NCBI RefSeq assembly: GCF_964199755.1
Contig: NC_133901.1
Location: forward strand, 11,733,556 to 11,797,555
DNA length: 64,000 nucleotides
Origin: Larus michahellis
Taxonomy: Eukaryota; Chordata; Aves; Charadriiformes; Laridae
Direction of reading: 5' to 3'
Positions within the stretch are counted from its first letter, which is position 1; every line of letters begins with the position of its first letter. Made by a program: the position numbers and the translations under genes. Below the pieces are notes generated by a model. The model was given only the letters and a program-made list of their open reading frames with translations. It was not told where the DNA came from and did no database searches. Shown here one piece after another: positions 29,853 through 41,405 of this stretch.

Positions 29853-31000
29853 TGCCGGCGGGCAGAGGGGTGCTGCGCGTTTTGCTGTTGCGTCCGGCAG
29901 GGGGGCAGGTGCGGGTGTGGTTGCGGCAGGCGGGTGGGTGTGTGGGGCTGCAGGGCACGTGGGAGGCTTGTGGAGGTTTTTTGGGCTGTTGTAGGCTTTT
30001 GCCGGCAGGCGGGGGGGTGTTGAGTGTTTTGGTGTTGCGAGTGGGGTGTTGCGGCAGGCGGGTGGGTGTGTGGGGCTGGAGGGCGCGGGGCGTGTGGGAG
30101 TGGTGTGTAAGTATTTTGGGGGGCTGTGTTGGGGCAGGTGCGGGTGTAGTTGCGGCAGGCGGGCGGGTGTGTGGGGCTGCGGGCCGTGTGGCAGGGGTGT
30201 GGAGGTTTTCTGGAGTGTTGCGCGTGGCATGTTGGGTGCTGTAGGCTTTTGGCGGCGGGCGGAGGGGTGTTGAGCGTTTTGGTGTTGCGGGTGGGGGGTT
30301 GTGTCGGGGGGGCAGGTGCGCGTGTGGTTGCGGCAGGCGGGTGGGTGTGTGGGGCTGCAGGGCACGTGGGAGGCTTGTGGAGGTTTTTTGGGTTGTTGGG
30401 TGCTGTAGGCTTTTGCCGGCAGGCGGGGGGGCGTTGAGTGTTTTGGTGTTGCGAGTGGGGTGTTGCGGCAGGCGGGTGGGTGTGCGGGGCTGCGGGGCGT
30501 GTAGCAGGGGTGTGGAGGTCTTTTGGGGTGTTGGGTGCTGTATGATTTTGGCGTCGGGCGGAGCGTCTGGCGAGCGTTGTGGTGTTGCGAGTGGGGTATT
30601 GTGGCAGGCGTCGGGGCAGGTGCGCGTGTTGTTGCGGGAAGAGGGAGGGTGTGTGGGGCTGTAGGGCGTGTGCGGTGCGTGAGTGTGGTGTAAGTACTTA
30701 GTGGTGTTGTGTGTGGGGTGTTGTGTTGTGTGAGGTGCGTGTGTTGTTGGGTGAGGCGTGTGTGTGTGTGTGTGTGTGTAGGGCAGGGTGCGTGTGGTGA
30801 GGGGTGTGTATTTTTTGCGGGGTGTTGCGTGTGGGGTGTTGTTTTGTGTGAGGTGTGTTGTGGGTAGGTGCGTGTGTTGTGCGTGTGTTTGTGTGTGTGT
30901 GTGTGGTGTGAGGCGTTGTTGTGGGCGTGGGGGTGTGTGTGAGTGCGGGAGGGCGGTGTGGGCGGTGGGTGTGGAGAGGGCTGTTGTGGGGCAGAGGGGT
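29853..31000. repeat. 5S spacer, class L
   Basis: Has gggcaga and gaagaggg but lacks the gggtgtttgg and gcatgggg markers of its partner after 12564, so part of it was replaced by another unit type after the block duplicated. Confidence 0.9.
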
Positions 31001-31121
31001 GCCTACGGCCATACCACCCTGAGAACGCCCGATCTCGTCTGATCTCGGAAGCTAAGCAGGGTCGGGCCCGGTTAGTACTTGGATGGGAGACCGCCCGGGA
31101 ATACCGGGTGCTGTAGGCTTT
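31001..31121 (+). rRNA. RNA5S: 5S ribosomal RNA gene, copy 25
   Basis: +96C; partner of 13833 and of 42859 (offset 11,858). Confidence 0.96.
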
Positions 31122-32042
31122 TGCCGGCGGGCGGAGGGGTGCTGCGCGTTTTGCTGTTGCGTCCGGCAGGGGGGCAGGTGCGGGTGTGGTTGCGGCAGGC
31201 GGGCGGGTGTGTGGGGCTGCGGGCCGTGTGGCAGGGGTGTGGAGGTTTTCTGGAGTGTTGCGCGTGGCATGTTGGGTGCTGTAGGCTTTTGGCGGCGGGC
31301 GGAGGGGTGTTGAGCGTTTTGGTGTTGCGGGTGGGGGGTTGTGTCGGGGGGGCAGGTGCGCGTGTGGTTGCGGCAGGCGGGTGGGTGTGTGGGGCTGCAG
31401 GGCACGTGGGAGGCTTGTGGAGGTTTTTTGGGTTGTTGGGTGCTGTAGGCTTTTGCCGGCAGGCGGGGGGGCGTTGAGTGTTTTGGTGTTGCGAGTGGGG
31501 TGTTGCGGCAGGCGGGTGGGTGTGCGGGGCTGCGGGGCGTGTAGCAGGGGTGTGGAGGTCTTTTGGGGTGTTGGGTGCTGTATGATTTTGGCGTCGGGCG
31601 GAGCGTCTGGCGAGCGTTGTGGTGTTGCGAGTGGGGTATTGTGGCAGGCGTCGGGGCAGGTGCGCGTGTTGTTGCGGGAGGAGGGAGGGTGTGTGGGGCT
31701 GTAGGGCGTGTGCGGTGCGTGAGTGTGGTGTAAGTACTTAGTGGTGTTGTGTGTGGGGTGTTGTGTTGTGTGAGGTGCGTGTGTTGTTGGGTGAGGCGTG
31801 TGTGTGTGTGTGTGTGTGTAGGGCAGGGTGCGTGTGGTGAGGGGTGTGTATTTTTTGCGGGGTGTTGCGTGTGGGGTGTTGTTTTGTGTGAGGTGTGTTG
31901 TGGGTAGGTGCGTGTGTTGTGCGTGTGTTTGTGTGTGTGTGTGTGTGGTGTGAGGCGTTGTTGTGGGCGTGGGGGTGTGTGTGAGTGCGGGAGGGCGGTG
32001 TGGGCGGTGGGTGTGGAGAGGGCTGTTGTGGGGCAGAGGGGT
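31122..32042. repeat. 5S spacer, class S
   Basis: Class S with ggcgggcgggtgtg in the head, as after 13833. Confidence 0.9.
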
Positions 32043-32163
32043 GCCTACGGCCATACCACCCTGAGAATGCCCGATCTCGTCTGATCTCGGAAGCTAAGCA
32101 GGGTCGGGCCCGGTTAGTACTTGGATGGGAGACCGCCTGGGAATATCGGGTGCTGTAGGCTTT
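32043..32163 (+). rRNA. RNA5S: 5S ribosomal RNA gene, copy 26
   Basis: +26T and +104T together, a combination found only here and at 43901. It joins the 5' variant of the 14875 type to the 3' variant of the 16453 type, which suggests exchange within the gene. Confidence 0.95.
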
Positions 32164-33620
32164 TGCCGGCGGGCGGAGGGGTGCTGCGCGTTTTGCTGTT
32201 GCATCCGGCAGGGGGGCAGGTGCGGGTGTGGTTGCGGCAGGCGGGTGGGCGTGTGGGGCTGCGGGGCGCGTGGGAGGCTTGTGGAGGTTTTTTGGGCTGT
32301 TGTAGGCTTTTGCCGGCAGGCGGGGGGGTGTTGAGTGTTTTGGTGTTGCGAGTGGGTGTTGCGGCAGGCGGGCGGGTTTGTGGGGCTGCGGGCCGTGTGG
32401 CAGGGGTGTGGAGGTTTTCTGGAGTGTTGCGCGTGGCATGTTGGGTGCTGTAGGCTTTTGGCGGCGGGCAGAGGGGTGTTGAGCGTTTTGGTGTTGCGGG
32501 TGGGGGGTTGTGTCGGGGGGGCAGGTGCGCGTGTGGTTGTGGCAGGCGGGTGGGTGTGTGGGGCTGCAGGGCACGTGGGAGGCTTGTGGAGGTTTTTTGG
32601 GCTGTTGTAGGCTTTTGCCGGCAGGCGGGGGGGTGTTGAGTGTTTTGGTGTTGCGAGTGGGGTGTTGCGGCAGGCGGGTGGGTGTGTGGGGCTGGAGGGC
32701 GCGGGGCGTGTGGGAGTGGTGTGTAAGTATTTTGGGGGGCTGTGTTGGGGCAGGTGCGGGTGTAGTTGCGGCAGGCGGGCGGGTGTGTGGGGCTGCGGGC
32801 CGTGTGGCAGGGGTGTGGAGGTTTTCTGGAGTGTTGCGCGTGGCATGTTGGGTGCTGTAGGCTTTTGGCGGCGGGCGGAGGGGTGTTGAGCGTTTTGGTG
32901 TTGCGGGTGGGGGGTTGTGTCGGGGGGGCAGGTGCGCGTGTGGTTGCGGCAGGCGGGTGGGTGTGTGGGGCTGCAGGGCACGTGGGAGGCTTGTGGAGGT
33001 TTTTTGGGTTGTTGGGTGCTGTAGGCTTTTGCCGGCAGGCGGGGGGGCGTTGAGTGTTTTGGTGTTGCGAGTGGGGTGTTGCGGCAGGCGGGTGGGTGTG
33101 CGGGGCTGCGGGGCGTGTAGCAGGGGTGTGGAGGTCTTTTGGGGTGTTGGGTGCTGTATGATTTTGGCGTCGGGCGGAGCGTCTGGCGAGCGTTGTGGTG
33201 TTGCGAGTGGGGTATTGTGGCAGGCGTCGGGGCAGGTGCGCGTGTTGTTGCGGGAGGAGGGAGGGTGTGTGGGGCTGTAGGGCGTGTGCGGTGCGTGAGT
33301 GTGGTGTAAGTACTTAGTGGTGTTGTGTGTGGGGTGTTGTGTTGTGTGAGGTGCGTGTGTTGTTGGGTGAGGCGTGTGTGTGTGTGTGTGTGTGTGTAGG
33401 GCAGGGTGCGTGTGGTGAGGGGTGTGTATTTTTTGCGGGGTGTTGCGTGTGGGGTGTTGTTTTGTGTGAGGTGTGTTGTGGGTAGGTGCGTGTGTTGTGC
33501 GTGTGTTTGTGTGTGTGTGTGTGTGGTGTGAGGCGTTGTTGTGGGCGTGGGGGTGTGTGTGAGTGCGGGAGGGCGGTGTGGGCGGTGGGTGTGGAGAGGG
33601 CTGTTGTGGGGCAGAGGGGT
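32164..33620. repeat. 5S spacer, 1578-bp-period class (M-L fusion)
   Basis: gttgcatccggc head and gagtgggtg; same fusion layout as after 14875, including a gtggttgtggcagg change in the middle. Confidence 0.87.
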
Positions 33621-33741
33621 GCCTACGGCCATACCACCCTGAGAACGCCCGATCTCGTCTGATCTCGGAAGCTAAGCAGGGTCGGGCCCGGTTAGTACTT
33701 GGATGGGAGAGCGCCTGGGAATACCGGGTGCTGTAGGCTTT
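33621..33741 (+). rRNA. RNA5S: 5S ribosomal RNA gene, copy 27
   Basis: +91G only, like copy 1 at 228 (offset 33,393). Loses the hairpin-closing pair. Probable donor of the 5' part of the recombinant gene at 45479. Confidence 0.95.
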
Positions 33742-34889
33742 TGCCGGCGGGCAGAGGGGTGCTGCGCGTTTTGCTGTTGCGTCCGGCAGGGGGGCAGGTG
33801 CGGGTGTGGTTGCGGCAGGCGGGTGGGTGTGTGGGGCTGCAGGGCACGTGGGAGGCTTGTGGAGGTTTTTTGGGCTGTTGTAGGCTTTTGCCGGCAGGCG
33901 GGGGGGTGTTGAGTGTTTTGGTGTTGCGAGTGGGGTGTTGCGGCAGGCGGGTGGGTGTGTGGGGCTGGAGGGCGCGGGGCGTGTGGGAGTGGTGTGTAAG
34001 TATTTTGGGGGGCTGTGTTGGGGCAGGTGCGGGTGTAGTTGCGGCAGGCGGGCGGGTGTGTGGGGCTGCGGGGCGTGTGGCAGGGGTGTGGAGGTTTTCT
34101 GGAGTGTTGCGCGTGGCATGTTGGGTGCTGTAGGCTTTTGGCGGCGGGCGGAGGGGTGTTGAGCGTTTTGGTGTTGCGGGTGGGGGGTTGTGTCGGGGGG
34201 GCAGGTGCGCGTGTGGTTGCGGCAGGCGGGTGGGTGTGTGGGGCTGCAGGGCACGTGGGAGGCTTGTGGAGGTTTTTTGGGTTGTTGGGTGCTGTAGGCT
34301 TTTGCCGGCAGGCGGGGGGGCGTTGAGTGTTTTGGTGTTGCGAGTGGGGTGTTGCGGCAGGCGGGTGGGTGTGCGGGGCTGCGGGGCGTGTAGCAGGGGT
34401 GTGGAGGTCTTTTGGGGTGTTGGGTGCTGTATGATTTTGGCGTCGGGCGGAGCGTCTGGCGAGCGTTGTGGTGTTGCGAGTGGGGTATTGTGGCAGGCGT
34501 CGGGGCAGGTGCGTGTGTTGTTGCGGGAAGAGGGAGGGTGTGTGGGGCTGTAGGGCGTGTGCGGTGCGTGAGTGTGGTGTAAGTACTTAGTGGTGTTGTG
34601 TGTGGGGTGTTGTGTTGTGTGAGGTGCGTGTGTTGTTGGGTGAGGCGTGTGTGTGTGTGTGTGTGTGTAGGGCAGGGTGCGTGTGGTGAGGGGTGTGTAT
34701 TTTTTGCGGGGTGTTGCGTGTGGGGTGTTGTTTTGTGTGAGGTGTGTTGTGGGTAGGTGCGTGTGTTGTGCGTGTGTTTGTGTGTGTGTGTGTGGTGTGA
34801 GGCGTTGTTGTGGGCATGGGGGTGTGTGTGAGTGCGGGAGGGCGGTGTGGGCGGTGGGTGTGGAGAGGGCTGTTGTGGGGCAGAGGGGT
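33742..34889. repeat. 5S spacer, class L
   Basis: gggcaga, ggctgcggggcgtgtggcagg (G where most have C), gaagaggg and gcatgggg; same set as the spacer after 228. Confidence 0.9.
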
Positions 34890-35010
34890 GCCTACGGCCA
34901 TACCACCCTGAGAACGCCCGATCTCGTCTGATCTCGGAAGCTAAGCAGGGTCGGGCCCGGTTAGTACTTGGATGGGAGACCGCCTGGGAATACCGGGTGC
35001 TGTAGGCTTT
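34890..35010 (+). rRNA. RNA5S: 5S ribosomal RNA gene, copy 28 (array consensus)
   Basis: Exact consensus; counterpart of 1497 by offset 33,393. Probable donor of the 3' end and spacer of the unit at 45479. Confidence 0.98.
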
Positions 35011-35933
35011 TGCCGGCGGGCGGAGGGGTGCTGCGCGTTTTGCTGTTGCGTCCGGCAGGGGGGCAGGTGCGGGTGTGTTTGCGGCAGGCGGGCGGGTGTG
35101 TGGGGCTGCGGGCCGTGTGGCAGGGGTGTGGAGGTTTTCTGGAGTGTTGCGCGTGGCATGTTGGGTGCTGTAGGCTTTTGGCGGCGGGCGGAGGGGTGTT
35201 GAGCGTTTTGGTGTTGCGGGTGGGGGGTTGTGTCGGGGGGGCAGGTGCGCGTGTGGTTGCGGCAGGCGGGTGGGTGTGTGGGGCTGCAGGGCACGTGGGA
35301 GGCTTGTGGAGGTTTTTTGGGTTGTTGGGTGCTGTAGGCTTTTGCCGGCAGGCGGGGGGGCGTTGAGTGTTTTGGTGTTGCGAGTGGGGTGTTGCGGCAG
35401 GCGGGTGGGTGTGCGGGGCTGCGGGGCATGTAGCAGGGGTGTGGAGGTCTTTTGGGGTGTTGGGTGCTGTATGATTTTGGCGTCGGGCGGAGCGTCTGGC
35501 GAGCGTTGTGGTGTTGCGAGTGGGGTATTGTGGCAGGCGTCGGGGCAGGTGCGCGTGTTGTTGCGGGAGGAGGGAGGGTGTGTGGGGCTGTAGGGCGTGT
35601 GCGGTGCGTGAGGGTGGTGTAAGTACTTAGTGGTGTTGTGTGTGGGGTGTTGTGTTGTGTGAGGTGCGTGTGTTGTTGGGTGAGGCGTGTGTGTGTGTGT
35701 GTGTGTGTGTAGGGCAGGGTGCGTGTGGTGAGGGGTGTGTATTTTTTGCGGGGTGTTGCGTGTGGGGTGTTGTTTTGTGTGAGGTGTGTTGTGGGTAGGT
35801 GCGTGTGTTGTGCGTGTGTTTGTGTGTGTGTGTGTGTGGTGTGAGGCGTTGTTGTGGGCGTGGGGGTGTGTGTGAGTGCGGGAGGGCGGTGTGGGCGGTG
35901 GGTGTGGAGAGGGCTGTTGTGGGGCAGAGGGGT
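35011..35933. repeat. 5S spacer, class S
   Basis: Class S with gtgtgtttgcggcagg in the head and a private ggggcatgtagcagg change shared only with the spacer after 45479. Confidence 0.9.
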
Positions 35934-36054
35934 GCCTACGGCCATACCACCCTGAGAACGCCTGATCTCGTCTGATCTCGGAAGCTAAGCAGGGTCGGGC
36001 CCGGTTAGTACTTGGATGGGAGACCGCCTGGGAATATCGGGTGCTGTAGGCTTT
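35934..36054 (+). rRNA. RNA5S: 5S ribosomal RNA gene, copy 29
   Basis: +30T and +104T, as at 16453 (offset 19,481) and 46523 (offset 10,589). Confidence 0.95.
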
Positions 36055-37803
36055 TGCCGGCGGGCGGAGGGGTGCTGCGCGTTTTGCTGTTGCATCCGGC
36101 AGGGGGGCAGGTGCGGGTGTGGTTGCGGCAGGCGGGTGGGCGTGTGGGGCTGCGGGGCGCGTGGGAGGCTTGTGGAGGTTTTTTGGGCTGTTGTAGGCTT
36201 TTGCCGGCAGGTGGGGGGGTGTTGAGTGTTTTGGTGTTGCGAGTGGGTGTTGCGGCAGGCGGGCGGGTTTGTGGGGCTGCGGGCCGTGTGGCAGGGGTGT
36301 GGAGGTTTTCTGGAGTGTTGCGCGTGGCATGTTGGGTGCTGTAGGCTTTTGGCGGCGGGCAGAGGGGTGTTGAGCGTTTTGGTGTTGCGGGTGGGGGGTT
36401 GTGTCGGGGGGGCAGGTGCGCGTGTGGTTGCGGCAGGCGGGTGGGTGTGTGGGGCTGCAGGGCACGTGGGAGGCTTGTGGAGGTTTTTTGGGCTGTTGTA
36501 GGCTTTTGCCGGCAGGCGGGGGGGTGTTGAGTGTTTTGGTGTTGCGAGTGGGGTGTTGCGGCAGGCGGGTGGGTGTGTGGGGCTGGAGGGCGCGGGGCGT
36601 GTGGGAGTGGTGTGTAAGTATTTTGGGGGGCTGTGTTGGGGCAGGTGCGGGTGTAGTTGCGGCAGGCGGGCGGGTGTGTGGGGCTGCGGGCCGTGTGGCA
36701 GGGGTGTGGAGGTTTTCTGGAGTGTTACGCGTGGCATGTTGGGTGCTGTAGGCTTTTGCCGGCGGGCGGAGGGGTGCTGCGCGTTTTGCTGTTGCGTCCG
36801 GCAGGGGGGCAGGTGCGGGTGTGGTTGCGGCAGGCGGGTGGACGTGTGGGGCTGCGGGGCGCGTGGGAGGCTTGTGGAGGTTTTTTGGGCTGTTGTAGGC
36901 TTTTGCCGGCAGGCGGGGGGGTGTTGAGTGTTTTGGTGTTGCGAGTGGGGTGTTGCGGCAGGCGGGTGGGTTTGTGGGGCTCCGGGCCGTGTGGCAGGGG
37001 TGTGGAGGTTTTCTGGAGTGTTGCGCGTGGCACGTTGGGTGCTGTAGGCTTTTGGCGGCGGGCGGAGGGGTGTTGAGCGTTTTGGTGTTGCGGGTGGGGG
37101 GTTGTGTCGGGGGGGCAGGTGCGCGTGTGGTTGCGGCAGGCGGGTGGGTGTGTGGGGCTGCAGGGCACGTGGGAGGCTTGTGGAGGTTTTTTGGGTTGTT
37201 GGGTGCTGTAGGCTTTTGCCGGCAGGCGGGGGGGCGTTGAGTGTTTTGGTGTTGCGAGTGGGGTGTTGCGGCAGGCGGGTGGGTGTGCGGGGCTGCGGGG
37301 CGTGTAGCAGGGGTGTGGAGGTCTTTTGGGGTGTTGGGTGCTGTATGATTTTGGCGTCGGGCGGAGCGTCTGGCGAGCGTTGTGGTGTTGCGAGTGGGGT
37401 ATTGTGGCAGGCGTCGGGGCAGGTGCGCGTGTTGTTGCGGGAGGAGGGAGGGTGTGTGGGGCTGTAGGGCGTGTGCGGTGCGTGAGTGTGGTGTAAGTAC
37501 TTAGTGGTGTTGTGTGTGGGGTGTTGTGTTGTGTGAGGTGCGTGTGTTGTTGGGTGAGGCGTGTGTGTGTGTGTGTGTGTGTAGGGCAGGGTGCGTGTGG
37601 TGAGGGGTGTGTATTTTTTGCGGGGTGTTGCGTGTGGGGTGTTGTTTTGTGTGAAGTGTGTTGTGGGTAGGTGCGTGTGTTGTGCGTGTGTTTGTGTGTG
37701 TGTGTGTGGTGTGAGGCGTTGTTGTGGGCGTGGGGGTGTGTGTGAGTGCGGGAGGGCGGTGTGGGCGGTGGGTGTGGAGAGGGCTGTTGTGGGGCAGAGG
37801 GGT
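36055..37803. repeat. 5S spacer, 1870-bp-period class (M-L-M fusion)
   Basis: Seam tail copy at 36741-36757 preceded by gtgttacgc; same layout as after 16453. The last bases include the change that becomes +6T in the next gene's unit type. Confidence 0.87.
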
Positions 37804-37924
37804 GCCTATGGCCATACCACCCTGAGAACGCCCGATCTCGTCTGATCTCGGAAGCTAAGCAGGGTCGGGCCCGGTTAGTACTTGGATGGGAGACCGCCTG
37901 GGAATAGCGGGTGCTGTAGGCTTT
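37804..37924 (+). rRNA. RNA5S: 5S ribosomal RNA gene, copy 30
   Basis: +6T (U6-G113 wobble in helix I) and +104G (helix V mismatch). Unlike its positional partner 18323 it lacks +37A. The copy at 48393 is the same plus +18T. Confidence 0.94.
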
Positions 37925-39074
37925 TGCCGGCGGGCGGAGGGGTGCTGCGCGTTTTGCTGTTGCGTCCGGCAGGGGGGCAGGTGCGGGTGTGGTTGCGGCA
38001 GGCGGGTGGGTGTGTGGGGCTGCAGGGCACGTGGGAGGCTTGTGGAGGTTTTTTGGGCTGTTGTAGGCTTTTGCCGGCAGGCGGGGGGGTGTTGAGTGTT
38101 TTGGTGTTGCGAGTGGGGTGTTGCGGCAGGCGGGTGGGTGTGTGGGGCTGGAGGGCGCGGGGCGTGTGGGAGTGGTGTGTAAGTATTTTGGGGGGCTGTG
38201 TTGGGGCAGGTGCGGGTGTAGTTGCGGCAGGCGGGCGGGTGTGTGGGGCTGCGGGCCGTGTGGCAGGGGTGTGGAGGTTTTCTGGAGTGTTGCGCGTGGC
38301 ATGTTGGGTGCTGTAGGCTTTTGGCGGCGGGCGGAGGGGTGTTGAGCGTTTTGGTGTTGCGGGTGGGGGGTTGTGTCGGGGGGGCAGGTGCGCGTGTGGT
38401 TGCGGCAGGCGGGTGGGTGTGTGGGGCTGCAGGGCACGTGGGAGGCTTGTGGAGGTTTTTTGGGTTGTTGGGTGCTGTAGGCTTTTGCCGGCAGGCGGGG
38501 GGGCGTTGAGTGTTTTGGTGTTGCGAGTGGGGTGTTGCGGCAGGCGGGTGGGTGTGCGGGGCTGCGGGGCGTGTAGCAGGGGTGTGGAGGTCTTTTGGGG
38601 TGTTGGGTGCTGTATGATTTTGGCGTCGGGCGGAGCGTCTGGCGAGCGTTGTGGTGTTGCGAGTGGGGTATTGTGGCAGGCGTCGGGGCAGGTGCGCGTG
38701 TTGTTGCGGGAGGAGGGAGGGTGTGTGGGGCTGTAGGGCGTGTGCGGTGCGTGAGGGTGGTGTAAGTACTTAGTGGTGTTGTGTGTGGGGTGTTGTGTTG
38801 TGTGAGGTGCGTGTGTTGTTGGGTGAGGCGTGTGTGTGTGTGTGTGTGTGTGTAGGGCAGGGTGCGTGTGGTGAGGGGTGTGTATTTTTTGCGGGGTGTT
38901 GCGTGTGGGGTGTTGTTTTGTGTGAGGTGTGTTGTGGGTAGGTGCGTGTGTTGTGCGTGTGTTTGTGTGTGTGTGTGTGGTGTGAGGCATTGTTGTGGGC
39001 GTGGGGGTGTGTGTGAGTGCGGGAGGGCGGTGTGGGCGGTGGGTGTGGAGAGGGCTGTTGTGGGGCAGAGGGGT
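37925..39074. repeat. 5S spacer, class L
   Basis: gtgagggtgg and gcattgttg, as after 2833 and 18323. Confidence 0.9.
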
Positions 39075-39195
39075 GCCTACGGCCATACCACCCTGAGAAC
39101 ACCCGATCTCATCTGATCTCGGAAGCTAAGCAGGGTCGGGCCCGGTTAGTACTTGGATGGGAGACCGCCTGGGAATACCGGGTGCTGTAGGCTTT
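39075..39195 (+). rRNA. RNA5S: 5S ribosomal RNA gene, copy 31
   Basis: +27A and +37A without +96C; the same at 49664. The 4104 and 19594 forms have all three. Confidence 0.95.
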
Positions 39196-40242
39196 TGCCG
39201 GCGGGCGGAGGGGTGCTGCGCGTTTTGCTGTAGCGTCCGGCAGGGGGGCAGGTGCGGGTGTGTTTGCGGCAGGCGGGTGGACGTGTGGGGCTGCCGGGCG
39301 CGTGGGAGGCTTGTGGAGGTTTTTTGGGCTGTTGTAGGCTTTTGCCGGCAGGCGGGGGGGTGTTGAGTGTTTTGGTGTTGCGAGTGGGGTGTTGCGGCAG
39401 GCGGGTGGGTTTGTGGGGCTGCGGGCCGTGTGGCAGGGGTGTGGAGGTTTTCTGGAGTGTTGCGCGTGGCATGTTGGGTGCTGTAGGCTTTTGGCGGCGG
39501 GCGGAGGGGTGTTGAGCGTTTTGGTGTTGCGGGTGGGGGGTTGTGTCGGGGGGGCAGGTGCGCGTGTGGTTGCGGCAGGCGGGTGGGTGTGTGGGGCTGC
39601 AGGGCACGTGGGAGGCTTGTGGAGGTTTTTTGGGTTGTTGGGTGCTGTAGGCTTTTGCCGGCAGGCGGGGGGGCGTTGAGTGTTTTGGTGTTGCGAGTGG
39701 GGTGTTGCGGCAGGCGGGTGGGTGTGCGGGGCTGCGGGGCGTGTAGCAGGGGTGTGGAGGTCTTTTGGGGTGTTGGGTGCTGTATGATTTTGGCGTCGGG
39801 CGGAGCGTCTGGCGAGCGTTGTGGTGTTGCGAGTGGGGTATTGTGGCAGGCGTCGGGGCAGGTGCGCGTGTTGTTGCGGGAGGAGGGAGGGTGTGTGGGG
39901 CTGTAGGGCGTGTGCGGTGCGTGAGTGTGGTGTAAGTACTTAGTGGTGTTGTGTGTGGGGTGTTGTGTTGTGTGAGGTGCGTGTGTTGTTGGGTGAGGCG
40001 TGTGTGTGTGTGTGTGTGTGTAGGGCAGGGTGCGTGTGGTGAGGGGTGTGTATTTTTTGCGGGGTGTTGCGTGTGGGGTGTTGTTTTGTGTGAGGTGTGT
40101 TGTGGGTAGGTGCGTGTGTTGTGCGTGTGTTTGTGTGTGTGTGTGTGGTGTGAGGCGTTGTTGTGGGCATGGGGGTGTGTGTGAGTGCGGGAGGGCGGTG
40201 TGGGCGGTGGGTGTGGAGAGGGCTGTTGTGGGGCAGAGGGGT
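39196..40242. repeat. 5S spacer, class M
   Basis: gctgtagcgtcc and gtggacg in the head as after 4104, but the distal half has the uninterrupted GT tract and gcatgggg of the copy-10/11 type, so it is chimeric. Confidence 0.9.
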
Positions 40243-40363
40243 GCCTACGGCCATACCACCCTGAGAACGCCCGATCTCGTCTGATCTCGGAAGCTAAGCA
40301 GGGTCGGGCCCGGTTAGTACTTGGATGGGAGACCGCCCGGGAATACCGGGTGCTGTAGGCTTT
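40243..40363 (+). rRNA. RNA5S: 5S ribosomal RNA gene, copy 32
   Basis: +96C; starts a pair (40243, 41285) matching 13833, 14875 at offset 26,410. Confidence 0.96.
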
Positions 40364-41284
40364 TGCCGGCGGGCGGAGGGGTGCTGCGCGTTTTGCTGTT
40401 GCGTCCGGCAGGGGGGCAGGTGCGGGTGTGGTTGCGGCAGGCGGGCGGGTGTGTGGGGCTGCGGGCCGTGTGGCAGGGGTGTGGAGGTTTTCTGGAGTGT
40501 TGCGCGTGGCATGTTGGGTGCTGTAGGCTTTTGGCGGCGGGCGGAGGGGTGTTGAGCGTTTTGGTGTTGCGGGTGGGGGGTTGTGTCGGGGGGGCAGGTG
40601 CGCGTGTGGTTGCGGCAGGCGGGTGGGTGTGTGGGGCTGCAGGGCACGTGGGAGGCTTGTGGAGGTTTTTTGGGTTGTTGGGTGCTGTAGGCTTTTGCCG
40701 GCAGGCGGGGGGGCGTTGAGTGTTTTGGTGTTGCGAGTGGGGTGTTGCGGCAGGCGGGTGGGTGTGCGGGGCTGCGGGGCGTGTAGCAGGGGTGTGGAGG
40801 TCTTTTGGGGTGTTGGGTGCTGTATGATTTTGGCGTCGGGCGGAGCGTCTGGCGAGCGTTGTGGTGTTGCGAGTGGGGTATTGTGGCAGGCGTCGGGGCA
40901 GGTGCGCGTGTTGTTGCGGGAGGAGGGAGGGTGTGTGGGGCTGTAGGGCGTGTGCGGTGCGTGAGTGTGGTGTAAGTACTTAGTGGTGTTGTGTGTGGGG
41001 TGTTGTGTTGTGTGAGGTGCGTGTGTTGTTGGGTGAGGCGTGTGTGTGTGTGTGTGTGTGTAGGGCAGGGTGCGTGTGGTGAGGGGTGTGTATTTTTTGC
41101 GGGGTGTTGCGTGTGGGGTGTTGTTTTGTGTGAGGTGTGTTGTGGGTAGGTGCGTGTGTTGTGCGTGTGTTTGTGTGTGTGTGTGTGTGGTGTGAGGCGT
41201 TGTTGTGGGCGTGGGGGTGTGTGTGAGTGCGGGAGGGCGGTGTGGGCGGTGGGTGTGGAGAGGGCTGTTGTGGGGCAGAGGGGT
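40364..41284. repeat. 5S spacer, class S
   Basis: Class S with ggcgggcgggtgtg in the head, as after 13833. Confidence 0.9.
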
Positions 41285-41405
41285 GCCTACGGCCATACCA
41301 CCCTGAGAATGCCCGATCTCGTCTGATCTCGGAAGCTAAGCAGGGTCGGGCCCGGTTAGTACTTGGATGGGAGACCGCCTGGGAATACCGGGTGCTGTAG
41401 GCTTT
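41285..41405 (+). rRNA. RNA5S: 5S ribosomal RNA gene, copy 33
   Basis: +26T only, same as 14875. Confidence 0.96.

Larger units (their letters stand above)
27220..33620. repeat. Higher-order repeat block B, second copy
   Basis: Second copy of 10050-16450, with small differences (no +26T at 27419, +104T gained at 32043, distal markers changed after 29732). Confidence 0.85.
34890..40100. repeat. Higher-order repeat block C, first copy
   Basis: Periods 1044, 1870, 1271, 1168 (genes 34890, 35934, 37804, 39075) recur at 45479, 46523, 48393, 49664 (offset 10,589). The part from 35934 also matches 16453 to 20700 (offset 19,481). Confidence 0.87.
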
